This document shows positions 22,824-35,268 of a stretch of DNA of 64,000 nucleotides, piece after piece. Every line of letters starts with the position of its first letter. Position 1 is the first letter of the stretch. A program made the position numbers and the translations under genes. This DNA comes from Streptomyces rishiriensis (lineage in GTDB: Bacteria; Actinomycetota; Actinomycetes; Streptomycetales; Streptomycetaceae), in the NCBI RefSeq assembly GCF_030815485.1, contig NZ_JAUSWV010000002.1:744001-808000 (forward strand). Reading direction: 5' to 3'. The notes under the pieces are model-generated. The model did no database searches. It was not told the DNA's origin and worked only from the letters and a program-made list of their open reading frames with translations.

Positions 22824-23191
22824 ACCGATGGCGTTCCCCGTGAGGACAGCCGGCGATAGTGGTCGCCGACGGCCGTGAGGTACGCCGGGTCCGTCGTCTC
22901 GCTGTCGGTGCGGAAGCGGGGTGCGTCCTTCACGTCGTCCCCGCTGCAGCCCAGGGTCACCTTGCGGTCGGCGTGGTCGACACCCGTCACGACGCCCACC
23001 GGGACGACGGCGCTTCGGCCGAACAGCCAGACGCCGGTGTCGACGACCAGGTGCCGCATTCCGTGAGGGTCGGCCTCGCGTTCGACATGGCCGAGGGTGC
23101 CGTCGGCCGTCATGACGGCGTAGTCGGTGAGATCCCGCCCCTCGGCATGTCCACTGTCCGGCGTGTACGACCAGATTCCGTCGATGGTCAC
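22820..23191 (-). CDS. PRC-barrel domain protein
   Basis: 123 residues starting at a GTG with GGGAG 5 bases upstream. MTADGTLGHVEREADPHGMRHLVVDTGVWLFGRSAVVPVGVVTGVD has the strand pattern of a PRC-barrel (photosynthetic-reaction-centre H / RimM-like fold). The C-terminus DPAYLTAVGDHYRRL is a short helix found after such barrels in actinobacterial stress proteins. It is first of a two-gene unit with an anti-sigma-like kinase and divergent from a SigB-type sigma gene. A near-consensus sigma-B promoter precedes it. A function as stress adaptor or ribosome/RNA-associated protein is speculative. Confidence 0.8.
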   Translation of the reverse strand: MTIDGIWSYTPDSGHAEGRDLTDYAVMTADGTLGHVEREADPHGMRHLVVDTGVWLFGRSAVVPVGVVTGVDHADRKVTLGCSGDDVKDAPRFRTDSETTDPAYLTAVGDHYRRLSSRGTPSV

Positions 23192-23222
23192 ACTGCTCCC
23201 TTCTCGCGCTCCACAGCTGCCT

Positions 23223-23247
23223 TTACCCGCCCGTGGCTGACACATTC
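23223..23247 (-). promoter_or_regulatory. near-consensus sigma-B promoter for the PRC-barrel unit
   Basis: On the minus strand, GAAT, 15 bases, then GGGTAA; the S. coelicolor sigma-B consensus is GNNT-N14-16-GGGTAC/T, so only the last base deviates. It lies about 32 bases before the GTG at 23191. Confidence 0.45.
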
Positions 23248-23262
23248 GGGACACGTCTGTCC

Positions 23263-23287
23263 GTTCCGGACCGATGAGAGGGGGTAT
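23263..23287 (+). promoter_or_regulatory. sigma-B-like promoter for the sigma gene
   Basis: GTTC, 15 bases, then a perfect GGGTAT. The -35 deviates in its fourth base. It lies about 100 bases before the sigma gene start and is divergent from the PRC-barrel promoter, suggesting autoregulation of the sigma gene by its own or a related sigma factor. Confidence 0.5.
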
Positions 23288-23390
23288 AAGGAGCCGCTGA
23301 AAAATCGGTGCGGAAAGTTCGGCATGAGATCCGCGACCCGGGGCAGACGCCACTCCGTCATCGACCGGCTCGACGAACGGAGTGAGCGGC

Positions 23391-24272
23391 ATGAATGCCG
23401 TGACGGCACACGCAACGACGGCCACGGCAGCGCGGGCGGGCACGGAGAGCCCGCGAGGAGGGGTTCCGCTCATCGAGTCGCCCACCCAGGTCAGCCCGAA
23501 GGACGCGCGCGAGCTCTCGCGCCGCTTCTTCGACCGGCTCGCCGACCTGGAGGAGGGCACGCACGAGCACCAGTACGTCCGCAACACGCTGATCGAGATG
23601 AACCTGTCCCTCGTGCGGTACGCGGCCTCCCGCTTCCGCGGCCGGGGCGACTCGATGGAGGACATCGTCCAGGTCGGCACGATCGGACTGATCAAGGCCA
23701 TCGACCGGTTCGAGCTGACCCGCGAGGTCGAGTTCACCTCCTTCGCCATTCCGTACATCGTCGGCGAGATCAAGCGCTTCTTCCGGGACACGAGCTGGGC
23801 CGTGCACGTGCCGCGCAGGCTCCAAGAGGCGCGGGTCGAACTGGCCAAGGCCACGGAGGAGTTGCAGACGCGGCTGGGCCGGATGCCCACCACCCGTGAG
23901 CTGTCGCAGCTGATGTCGCTGTCGGAGGAGGAGGTCGTCGAGGCGCGCAAGGCGTCCAACGGCTACACCTCCGCCTCCCTCGACGCGGCCCTGACCTCCG
24001 ACGGCGGCGCCGACGGCGAGTCCGTGCTGGCCGACTTCCTCGGCGCCGAGGAGCCGGCGCTGGAGCTGGTGGAGGACTTCCACTCGCTGGCGCCGCTGAT
24101 CGCCGAGCTGGACGAGCGGGAGCGGCGGATCATCCATATGCGGTTCGTCGAGGAGCGGACGCAGGCGGAGATCGGCAAGGAACTCGGCATCTCCCAGATG
24201 CATGTGTCCCGGCTGATCAGCCGCATGGTGCAGCGGCTGCGCACCGGCCTGCTGGGAGCCGAGATCGCCTGA
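23391..24272 (+). CDS. SigB/SigF-type RNA polymerase sigma factor
   Basis: A 293-residue group 3 sigma factor. Region 2: MNLSLVRYAASRFRGRGD and EDIVQVGTIGLIKAIDRF; VGEIKRFFRDTSWAVHVPRR; region 4: RTQAEIGKELGISQMHVSRL. It is more diverged from the other two sigma factors in the window (FRDTSWAVHV instead of FRDHMWTLHV). The ATG at 23391 has GGAG with 8-base spacing, better than the GTG 9 bases upstream. It is divergent from a PRC-barrel/anti-sigma unit and followed by a strong terminator, so it is monocistronic. A stress-response role is assumed from the family. Confidence 0.94.
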   Translation: MNAVTAHATTATAARAGTESPRGGVPLIESPTQVSPKDARELSRRFFDRLADLEEGTHEHQYVRNTLIEMNLSLVRYAASRFRGRGDSMEDIVQVGTIGLIKAIDRFELTREVEFTSFAIPYIVGEIKRFFRDTSWAVHVPRRLQEARVELAKATEELQTRLGRMPTTRELSQLMSLSEEEVVEARKASNGYTSASLDAALTSDGGADGESVLADFLGAEEPALELVEDFHSLAPLIAELDERERRIIHMRFVEERTQAEIGKELGISQMHVSRLISRMVQRLRTGLLGAEIA

Positions 24273-24292
24273 CCCCGAGGGAGTCCGGTCAC

Positions 24293-24322
24293 TGCCCGGA
24301 ACGGCGTTCGCCGTTCCGGGCA
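24293..24322 (+). terminator. perfect 14-bp hairpin terminator after the sigma gene
   Basis: TGCCCGGAACGGCG and its exact complement CGCCGTTCCGGGCA are separated by two bases (the loop is effectively four). It starts 21 bases after the sigma stop. Being symmetric, it could also act on leftward transcripts. Confidence 0.85.
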
Positions 24323-24333
24323 AAGCTGTTCGT

Positions 24334-24358
24334 GTACCCCGGTTCCGCTCGTGTATGC
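24334..24358 (-). promoter_or_regulatory. perfect-consensus sigma-B promoter pointing at the sigma gene's 3' end
   Basis: On the minus strand, GCAT, 15 bases, GGGTAC: an exact match to the sigma-B consensus. No leftward gene follows. Transcription would begin within a few bases of the 24293-24322 hairpin and, if it passed it, run antisense into the sigma gene. It may be a chance match or an antisense RNA promoter. Confidence 0.35.
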
Positions 24359-24569
24359 ATGGTGCTCCTCTTCTGGAATTCCTGTGCGTGCGAAGTGACG
24401 TGAGGCTTTGTTGCACCGCCCTCCGGTGGGTTAGCCTGCGGCGGATTTCTCTCATCGCGCACATCCGTGAACTGCGGAAATCCATGCACGACATGCGGGG
24501 CCGTCCACCCGGGCGGCCCGGTTCCGAGTCCCCGCCCGGGGGCTCCTGGGGAGCGGAACGAGGGTAGGC

Positions 24570-28847
<4,278 letters not shown>

Positions 28848-28901
28848 GGACGTTCGCCCCGCCCGAGCCACCAGGCGTCCCAGCCGAGGAGTCCGCACAC
28901 C

Positions 28902-31352
28902 GTGAGCATTCCCGCACAGCCCACCAAGCCCGGCCAGGGCCGGGCCCTGCCCGCACCGACCGGGGAGCAGCCCGGCCCCGAGGAGGGCGTGAGCCTGCCG
29001 GAGCCGGCCGGCGCCGGCACGCCCTCACCCGTGGGCCGGCTCGCCGCGACCGTGGACCGGCTGCGCCGGGAGGTCATGGCGGCCCAGGCGGAGGCCGACG
29101 GGCGCGCCCTGGTCGAACTCGCCAAGGGCATCCTGGTGGAGCGCCTCGGCTGCGGCCCCAGCGAGGCGGCACAGCAGTTGTCCGTGCTGGCGGGCCAGGC
29201 CGGGCTGAGCCCGCTGGAGTTCGCGGTCGACGTCATCAACCAGGCGGCCAAGGACCGGGTGTCCGAGGTGACGGAGGCCTTCCTGGCGTCCGTCGGAAGG
29301 CCGGAGGATCCCGGGGAGCAGTCGGCGGCCGTGCGGCTGCGGACCGCGGAGAGCGGGGCGCTGGCGGCGGCGCACGACACCCAGGCCGTCGCCGACTCCC
29401 TGCTCCAGCACGCGCTGGGTCCGCTGGGCGCGGTCGCCGTGGCGATCTGGGCGGCGGGCTCCGACGGTTCGCTGACCCTCGCCGGGAGCGCGGGGTTCTC
29501 CCCCGGCGAGGCGGAGCGCTGGCGGTACGTGCCGCCGGACGTGGCCACGGTGGCACGCGGCGGCCTCACCGAGGGGGCGACCCAGTGGATCGGGTCGCTG
29601 GCCGGGACCGGGCTGCCCACCATCGGCCGCCATATGCACCCGGACGGCGGCCGGGCGGCCGTGCCCGCGGGCAGCGCCGGACGCGTGGACGGGATCCTGG
29701 AGATCGCCTGGCCCGCCCCGCTGGACCGGCAGCCGCCCCAGGTGGTGCGCCAGGTCGAGGCCCTGGCCGATCTGTGCGCCCACACGCTCCAGACGTACGC
29801 GCATGGCCGGGGCCCGGACCAGCAGCCGCTCGTCCTGCCGGACACCGCGGAGCTGATGGACCTGACGGACGGGCTGCACGATCCGGCCCTGGTCCTGGTG
29901 CCGCACGTCGACCCGGCGGGAAAGCTGGTGGACTTCCGTATCCAGCACGTCAACGACCGCTTCCTCGACCCTGCGGGCCGGCCCCGCGCCGTGGTCAACG
30001 GGGCCCTGCTGCTCGAGGCCTATCCGATGGCCGTCGGGGGCGGCGACCTGTTCCAGCGGATCGAGCGCGTGCACGCCACCGGCGAACCCTTCCGGGCGCG
30101 CCGGATGAGTCTGACCGCGCTCGTCGGCGAGGTGCCGCTGGCGGCGGTCGCGGATGTCAGCATCAGCCGCCACGGCAGCTGTGTGCTGCTGATCTGGCGG
30201 ATCGAGGACGAGACGGCACGGCTGGCCAGTCTGTTGCAGAACGCCCAGCGACTCGGCCGGATCGGCGGTTTCGAGGAGGACCTGCTCACCGGCGAGACCA
30301 CCTGGAACGGGCAGCTGTTCACCCTGTACGGGCGGCCCGAGTCCAGCTCGCCGGTTCCGTTGGAGGACCTGGCGGCGCACACCCACCCCGATGACGCGGT
30401 CGTCGTCGGCCGGCTGCTGCGCACGCTGCTGCACCGCCGTCGTCCGGCGTCCGCCGCCTTCCGGCTCCAGCGGCCGGACGGGGTGACCCGGCACATGCGG
30501 ATCGTCGCCGAGCCGGTGCTCGACACCGACGAACGGCTGGTGGCCGTGCGCGGGGCCTACCAGGACATCTCCTCGCAGCACTGGACGGAGGTGGCTCTCG
30601 CCGCCACCCGCGACCAGCTCGCGCAGAGCGAGCAGCACGCCAGCGAGCGCAGCCGGCTGGCCCTTCAGCTCCAGCACGCCATCATGCCGCCCACCCGAGC
30701 GCCCCTGGAGGCCCCCGGTCTCCAGGTGGCGGTCCGCTACCGGCCCGCCGAGGAGGAGCACCTGGTGGGCGGTGACTGGTACGACGCCGTCGTGCTGCCC
30801 TCCGGCCTGGTGCTGCTGTGCGTGGGCGACGTGGCCGGGCACGGCATCGAGGCGGCGACCAGCATGGTGGTGCTGCGCAACGCGTTGCGCGGGCTGGCGG
30901 TGACCGGGGCGGGGCCCGGCCAGCTGCTGTCCTGGCTCAACATCGTCGCCCACCATCTGACGGGTTCGATCACGGCCACGGCCGTGTGCGGCCTGTACGA
31001 CCCCTCCCGGCACACGCTGCGCTGGGCGAGGGCGGGCCATCTGCCGCCGGTGCTGGTGCGGGGCCGCCAGGCGGCGCCGCTGCCCCTGCTGAGGGGGATG
31101 CTGCTGGGCGCCCTGCCGGAGACGGTGTACGAGGAGGAGGAGGTCCAGCTGGCGGCCGACGACACCCTGCTGATGTACACGGACGGTCTGATCGAGCGCC
31201 GCGACCGGTCCGTGGAGGAGTCGCTGACCCAGTTGCTGGTACAGGCGCGCACGGTGACGCCGACGCTGGACCAGCAGCTGGACCGGCTGCTCACCTACAG
31301 CCGGTCCGACACCGACGACGACACCTGCATCGTGGGCATCCGGCTGCGCTGA
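28902..31352 (+). CDS. ANTAR-GAF-PAS-PP2C (SpoIIE-type) phosphatase
   Basis: 816 residues. An N-terminal ANTAR domain (about 43-112: LVELAKGILVERLGCGPSEA, then VINQAAKD) is followed by a GAF-like region (about 130-290), one or two PAS-like regions (about 300-560; RLGRIGGFEEDLLTGETTWN is a PAS start) and a C-terminal PP2C domain. Its metal Asp residues are all present: VGGDWYDAV, GDVAGHGIEA, LLMYTDGLIERR and DTDDDTCIVGI. Such RsbU-like phosphatases reactivate phosphorylated STAS antagonists. The ANTAR addition would tie RNA binding to partner switching. It is 54 bases downstream of the hybrid kinase and may be co-transcribed with it. Confidence 0.9.
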   Translation: MSIPAQPTKPGQGRALPAPTGEQPGPEEGVSLPEPAGAGTPSPVGRLAATVDRLRREVMAAQAEADGRALVELAKGILVERLGCGPSEAAQQLSVLAGQAGLSPLEFAVDVINQAAKDRVSEVTEAFLASVGRPEDPGEQSAAVRLRTAESGALAAAHDTQAVADSLLQHALGPLGAVAVAIWAAGSDGSLTLAGSAGFSPGEAERWRYVPPDVATVARGGLTEGATQWIGSLAGTGLPTIGRHMHPDGGRAAVPAGSAGRVDGILEIAWPAPLDRQPPQVVRQVEALADLCAHTLQTYAHGRGPDQQPLVLPDTAELMDLTDGLHDPALVLVPHVDPAGKLVDFRIQHVNDRFLDPAGRPRAVVNGALLLEAYPMAVGGGDLFQRIERVHATGEPFRARRMSLTALVGEVPLAAVADVSISRHGSCVLLIWRIEDETARLASLLQNAQRLGRIGGFEEDLLTGETTWNGQLFTLYGRPESSSPVPLEDLAAHTHPDDAVVVGRLLRTLLHRRRPASAAFRLQRPDGVTRHMRIVAEPVLDTDERLVAVRGAYQDISSQHWTEVALAATRDQLAQSEQHASERSRLALQLQHAIMPPTRAPLEAPGLQVAVRYRPAEEEHLVGGDWYDAVVLPSGLVLLCVGDVAGHGIEAATSMVVLRNALRGLAVTGAGPGQLLSWLNIVAHHLTGSITATAVCGLYDPSRHTLRWARAGHLPPVLVRGRQAAPLPLLRGMLLGALPETVYEEEEVQLAADDTLLMYTDGLIERRDRSVEESLTQLLVQARTVTPTLDQQLDRLLTYSRSDTDDDTCIVGIRLR

Positions 31353-31406
31353 ACCGTCCCCGCCCCTCCCGTCCCGGCCGTCGCTTTCCTGTCTTCCTTC
31401 TCGTGT

Positions 31407-31431
31407 GCATGGTGAGGAACTTCGGGGGTAT
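31407..31431 (+). promoter_or_regulatory. consensus sigma-B promoter for the STAS gene
   Basis: GCAT, 15 bases, GGGTAT: an exact match to GNNT-N14-16-GGGTAC/T. It lies about 168 bases before the STAS gene GTG with no other start of note between, giving a long leader. Confidence 0.65.
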
Positions 31432-31598
31432 TCGCCTGTGCGCGACACCAGGTCGGAGATCCGCAGGCGGAAGGGCAGGGCACACGCACCATGACGATCG
31501 TCCCGTGCGGCCTGCCGCCCGTCCTCGTCCGCCGTCGCCGCGCATCGAAGTCGCCCATCGGGGTAGACGCTCCCGACCGTCAGCTTTCGGAGGTACGT

Positions 31599-31988
31599 GT
31601 GTCCATTGCCCAGAACCCCCTGTCCGTCGAGGTCACCCTGCCTCGCGAGGACGTCGCCCTGGTCACGGTCGAAGGCCATCTCGACCTCGACACCGCGACC
31701 GATCTGCAGGCTCATCTCGCCAACCAGCTGCACCACGGCCGGCGGCACTTCCTCCTCGACCTCGCGGCGGTTCCGTTCATGGACTCGTCCGGTATGAACA
31801 TCATCCTGCGGGTGTACCAGGAGGCCCGGGGGCTGCCGGGAAGTGTGCACGTGATCGCTCCCACGCCGGCCGTGCGCCGGGTCCTGGACCTGACCGGGGT
31901 CAGCCTCACGGTGCCCATATCGGAGAAGGTCGAGGAGGCTCTGGAGCTCGTCGACCGGCAGCAGCTCGCGGAGGGCACGCAGGGCTGA
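31599..31988 (+). CDS. STAS-domain anti-sigma factor antagonist (BldG/RsbV-like)
   Basis: 129 residues, one STAS domain. VALVTVEGHLDLDTATDLQAHL is the first strand-helix; LLDLAAVPFMDSSGMNIIL contains the phosphorylatable Ser in the DSSG motif. When dephosphorylated it would bind an RsbW-like kinase and free a sigma factor. The GTG at 31599 has GGAGG 5 bases upstream and gives the standard STAS length; the longer frame has no family character. It follows two PP2C/kinase genes that could control its phosphorylation. A perfect sigma-B-type promoter lies upstream, so expression may feed forward. Confidence 0.93.
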   Translation: MSIAQNPLSVEVTLPREDVALVTVEGHLDLDTATDLQAHLANQLHHGRRHFLLDLAAVPFMDSSGMNIILRVYQEARGLPGSVHVIAPTPAVRRVLDLTGVSLTVPISEKVEEALELVDRQQLAEGTQG

Positions 31989-32047
31989 GCGGCGGCTCTC
32001 CGGAGGCATCGGAAAACACGCAGGGACGGCCGATCGCCGTCCAATAC

Positions 32048-32061
32048 TTGTCATTTGACAA
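32048..32061. promoter_or_regulatory. TTGTCA-TT-TGACAA palindrome in an AT-rich pocket
   Basis: A perfect 6-bp inverted repeat around two bases, inside an unusually AT-rich stretch (about 32041-32085). It looks like a MarR-type operator but sits after the 3' ends of the STAS gene (+) and the MarR gene (-), not before a recognised start. Its target is unclear. Confidence 0.35.
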
Positions 32062-32153
32062 CTGTGTACATAAGGCAACAGAGTGAGCGGGACAGTGATG
32101 CGGGAGGGAAGACGGATGAGCCTGTGGGCGCAGCCGGTCACCCGAGGACACCG

Positions 32154-32627
32154 TCAGGCGGTACGGGCGTCCGTGGCGTCGGAGTCGTGGATCTGCTCGG
32201 CCGCCGCCGAACAGAACGCCTCCAGCCCTCTCAGCAGGGCGCCGCGCTGCACGGCGGGCATCTGTTCCAGCACGCTCTCCAGCGCGGCCTCACGACGTGA
32301 TCTGAGGTCGGCGAGGAAGACGCTCCCGCGACGGCTCAGGAAGAGCTCCAGCTCCCGTCGGCTCTCGGCGGCGACCCTGCGCTCGACGAAGCCCACAGCC
32401 TGGAGGCGGTCGCACAGGCGGCTGGTGGACGGCGGTGTGGAACCGAGGAACTCGGCGAGGGTGCGCAGGTTGATGCCCTGGTGGTGCTCCAGGATGAACA
32501 GCACGCGCAACTGGGAGGCGGAGACGGGCGCCGTCGAGGCACGGCCCCAGAGGACTTCCAGCAGCTCGGCCGCCTCTGAGGTCACACGGGCCACCTGGAG
32601 CGGCTGCGGACGCGAGGCGGGGGACAT
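32154..32627 (-). CDS. MarR family transcriptional regulator
   Basis: 157 residues. The winged helix spans QLRVLFILEHHQGINLRTLAEFLG, STPPSTSRLCDRLQAVGFVERR and a wing AAESRRELELFLSRRG; the wing has SRRE instead of the common DxRxxxL pattern. The closest relative in the window is the MarR protein at 38.6-39.1 kb, which shares the SRLCDRLEAxG helix. The ATG at 32627 is the conservative start; GTG codons lie 3 and 9 bases upstream. It is divergent from the PP2C-like gene at 32724 with a 96-base intergenic space, so it may control that gene and itself. Confidence 0.88.
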   Translation of the reverse strand: MSPASRPQPLQVARVTSEAAELLEVLWGRASTAPVSASQLRVLFILEHHQGINLRTLAEFLGSTPPSTSRLCDRLQAVGFVERRVAAESRRELELFLSRRGSVFLADLRSRREAALESVLEQMPAVQRGALLRGLEAFCSAAAEQIHDSDATDARTA

Positions 32628-32723
32628 CACGGTCACACTCTCGCAGGGTTCTCGACGGCTGTCAGCCCGCCCCCGCCGCGGGGGGCGCCACGGATTCGAC
32701 GCCACGGCATCCCGGGGGACGCT

Positions 32724-33902
32724 GTGACCGACCCGGTGAACAGACTCGCCGCGGCCTCGCGTGCCCTGCGCTCCGCGGCCCCGCACCAGCTCCCCGACGC
32801 CCTGCGCCAGGTGCTGCGCACCCGGTACGCGGCGGAGGCCGTGGAAGTGCGGCTGGCCGACTACGGGTTGACGGTACTGCTGCCCGTGCCGCCCGCGCCG
32901 GGCGGCACGACGCCGGTGCCCGTGCAGGGCAGCGCGCCCGGGCGGGCCTTCGGCTCGCAGCAGCCGTACGTCGAGGAGCCCGCCGACGGCCGGGTGCGGG
33001 CGCATCTGCCGGTGACCGTGCGCGGCGACCGGCTGGGTGTGCTGTCGCTGACGCTGCCCGCGGCAACCCGGGAGTCTCTCGCCGAACTCACCGAGCTGGC
33101 CGAGAACCTGGGGCACGAGATGGTGGTCGCCGAACGCGACACCGACCTGTACGCGCGGGCCCGCCGCAGGGAACGGCTGACCCTGGCGGCAGAGATGCAG
33201 TGGCAGTTGCTCCCGGCCCGCTCGTGCGCCCGGGAGGAGTACGCCCTGGGCGCTCAGCTCGAGCCCGCCTACGCCGTCTTCGGCGACAACTTCGACTGGG
33301 AGGCGTCCGCCGACCATCTGCTGGTCTACGTCACCAACGGGATGGGCGAGGGCATCGAGGCCTCCCTGCTGACCAGTCTCGGCATCAACGCGCTGCGCAA
33401 CGCGCGCCGCGCCGGCATCCCGATCGAGGACCAGGCGGCCCTCGCCGACCAGGCGATCTACGCCCACTACCGGGGCGAGGCGCATCTGTCGGTCCTGCTC
33501 GTGGACATCGAGCTGTCCACGGGCCGGATGCGGATCGTCGACGCGGGCTCACCGCGGCTGCTGCTCGTGCGCGACCGGGTCCTGTCCCCGGTCGAACTCG
33601 ACGCGCAGCTGCCGCTGGGCATGTTCGAGGAGACCGACTACGTCGCCCAGGAGCTCACCCTGCTGCCCGGCGACCGACTGCTGTTCGTCAGTGACGGTGT
33701 CCACGGGGTCGTGGCACCGGGCGGCGAGTCGTACGGCGAGCACGGGCTCGCGCGGGCGGTCGGCAACGCCTCCCTGCTGCCGGCGGCGGACGTCCCGGCC
33801 GCGGTGCTGCGCGGGCTGACCGGGCACCGGGGAAGACCCGAGCCGGACGACGACGCGCTGGTCGTGTGTCTCGACTGGTTCGGCAGACGGCCCGCGTCCT
33901 AG
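32724..33902 (+). CDS. SpoIIE/PP2C-like protein with a substituted metal ligand
   Basis: 392 residues: an N-terminal GAF-like domain (about 1-145), a linker helix RRRERLTLAAEMQWQLLPAR and a C-terminal PP2C fold. The first Asp motif is kept as VFGDNFDW, and the later ones as RLLFVSDGV and DDDALVVCL. The central DGMGxG motif of the SpoIIE/RsbX class reads TNGMGEG, so Asn205 replaces a metal-binding Asp. Activity may be lost or metal use altered. It lies between a BldG-like antagonist gene and the stressosome operon (66 bases upstream of it) and may belong to the same transcript. The GTG start is standard for the locus. Confidence 0.87.
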   Translation: MTDPVNRLAAASRALRSAAPHQLPDALRQVLRTRYAAEAVEVRLADYGLTVLLPVPPAPGGTTPVPVQGSAPGRAFGSQQPYVEEPADGRVRAHLPVTVRGDRLGVLSLTLPAATRESLAELTELAENLGHEMVVAERDTDLYARARRRERLTLAAEMQWQLLPARSCAREEYALGAQLEPAYAVFGDNFDWEASADHLLVYVTNGMGEGIEASLLTSLGINALRNARRAGIPIEDQAALADQAIYAHYRGEAHLSVLLVDIELSTGRMRIVDAGSPRLLLVRDRVLSPVELDAQLPLGMFEETDYVAQELTLLPGDRLLFVSDGVHGVVAPGGESYGEHGLARAVGNASLLPAADVPAAVLRGLTGHRGRPEPDDDALVVCLDWFGRRPAS

Positions 33903-33967
33903 CCCGCCGCCCACCGACCGCCGCCTTGTGGCGACACAGAAACCGACCAGGACAAGGAGAGAACCGG

Positions 33968-34867
33968 GTGCCGGAGCACGAAACGGCCGCAGAGCAGACC
34001 ACACCGACGAGTGACGTCGGGAGGTTCCTGCACCGCCGCCGCGAGCAGATCGCCCAACGCTGGGCCGACGAACCCCTGTTCCGCACGGTGTTCGCCGTCT
34101 CGCGGGACGAGGCGGTGGAGGCGGGCCGGGTCGTCGTCGACGCGCTCGCCCAGGTGGCCGAGACCGGCCTCGTGGCCGACACGGACGCGGCCGGATTCAC
34201 CGCGGTACGGGAACAGCTGGCCAGGATGGTGGCCTCCCGCGCCCGCTTCGGGCTCACCTCGGGTCAGGTGTCCACCGAGGTGGACGGCCTGCGCCCGCCC
34301 GCCGTGGACCTGCTGGTCGCCGATCTGCCCGAGGCGACGCCCGAGCACCTCAGGGAGTGCACGACCGTGCTGACCGTGCTCATGGGCACCCTGCGGCTGG
34401 TGGTCCTGGAGACCTCGCTGAGCGAGGGCCAGGCTCTCATCGACCGGCAGCAGCTGGAGCTGCTGGAGGCCGCCACCCCCGTCATCCGGCTGTGGGACGG
34501 CATCGTCGCCGTACCGCTCATCGGGACGCTCGACAGCGCCCGCAGTCAGGTCGTGATGGAGACACTGCTGGAGTCGGTCGTCGATCAGCAGGCCCGTTTC
34601 GCGATCCTGGACATCACCGGTGTGCCGATGGTCGACTCGCTGGTGGCCCAGCACCTGATGAAGACGGTCGCGGCCGTCCGGCTGATGGGCGCGGAGTGCG
34701 TCGTCTCCGGCATCCGGCCCGCCATCGCGCAGACCATCGTGCACCTCGGCCTGGACCTGGGCACCGTGGTCACCCGGTCGAGCCTCGCCGACGCCCTGGC
34801 CTACGCCCTGAACCGGCTGGGCGCCGACATCGTGCTCGCGACGCCCGGCAGCGCGGGTTCCCGGTGA
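33968..34867 (+). CDS. rsbR: RsbR-like stressosome scaffold protein
   Basis: 299 residues. The N-terminal helical domain (about 1-150, VGRFLHRRREQIAQRWADEP) resembles RsbRD_N sensor domains without a haem or flavin motif. The C-terminal STAS domain begins TPVIRLWDGIVAVPLIGTLD, diagnostic of RsbR. The phospho-acceptor region reads DITGVPMVDSLVAQHLM; one RsbR Thr position is Met here and another Ser. It should co-assemble with the RsbS-like protein encoded next. The GTG at 33968 has AAGGAG with 8-9 base spacing. Its TGA overlaps the rsbS GTG (GTGA). The signal sensed is unknown. Confidence 0.92.
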   Translation: MPEHETAAEQTTPTSDVGRFLHRRREQIAQRWADEPLFRTVFAVSRDEAVEAGRVVVDALAQVAETGLVADTDAAGFTAVREQLARMVASRARFGLTSGQVSTEVDGLRPPAVDLLVADLPEATPEHLRECTTVLTVLMGTLRLVVLETSLSEGQALIDRQQLELLEAATPVIRLWDGIVAVPLIGTLDSARSQVVMETLLESVVDQQARFAILDITGVPMVDSLVAQHLMKTVAAVRLMGAECVVSGIRPAIAQTIVHLGLDLGTVVTRSSLADALAYALNRLGADIVLATPGSAGSR

Positions 34868-35268
34868 ACCACGACCCCTCCCACTCGGGCGCGCACGTGC
34901 CGGTGCTCCGGCTCGGCGACGTCCTGCTGATCACCCTCCAGGGCGATCTGCACGACGGTACGGCGGAGCAGCTCCAGCAGGACATCGCCGAGCAGATCGT
35001 CCGCAGCCGGGTGACCGGCGTGGTCATCGACATCTCCGGGGTGGAGATCGTCGATTCCTTCCTGGGGCGTGTCCTCGCCGAGATCGCGGCGAGTTCACGG
35101 CTGCTGGCCGCGCAGACCGTGGTGGCCGGCATGCGCCCCGCGGTGGCGATCACGCTGGTGGAGCTGGGGCTCTCGCTGCCGGGACTGCGGACCGCGCTCA
35201 GCACCGAGGCGGCCCTCGACCTGCTCTCCGTCGCGGTTCCGGGCGGCCCGCGCCGGGAGCCGCGGTGA
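34864..35268 (+). CDS. rsbS: RsbS-like STAS antagonist of the stressosome
   Basis: 134 residues, a single STAS domain. VPVLRLGDVLLITLQGDLHD opens it, and VVIDISGVEIVDSFLGRVLAE contains the Ser phosphorylated by RsbT. This pattern (IVDSFLGRVL) separates RsbS from BldG/RsbV antagonists (DSSG). It would form the stressosome core with RsbR and sequester RsbT until phosphorylated. The GTG start overlaps the rsbR stop and its own stop overlaps the rsbT GTG, so stoichiometry is probably set by translational coupling. Confidence 0.94.
   Translation: MNHDPSHSGAHVPVLRLGDVLLITLQGDLHDGTAEQLQQDIAEQIVRSRVTGVVIDISGVEIVDSFLGRVLAEIAASSRLLAAQTVVAGMRPAVAITLVELGLSLPGLRTALSTEAALDLLSVAVPGGPRREPR

Noticed and set aside
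24405..24433. GGGTTA as a sigma-B promoter for the hybrid kinase
   Set aside because: The -10 deviates and the nearest GCTT is 19 bases upstream, outside the spacing range.
32083..32727. Plus-strand frame over the MarR gene
   Set aside because: It is Ser/Arg-rich low-complexity sequence antisense to a recognisable winged-helix protein, with no ribosome binding site.
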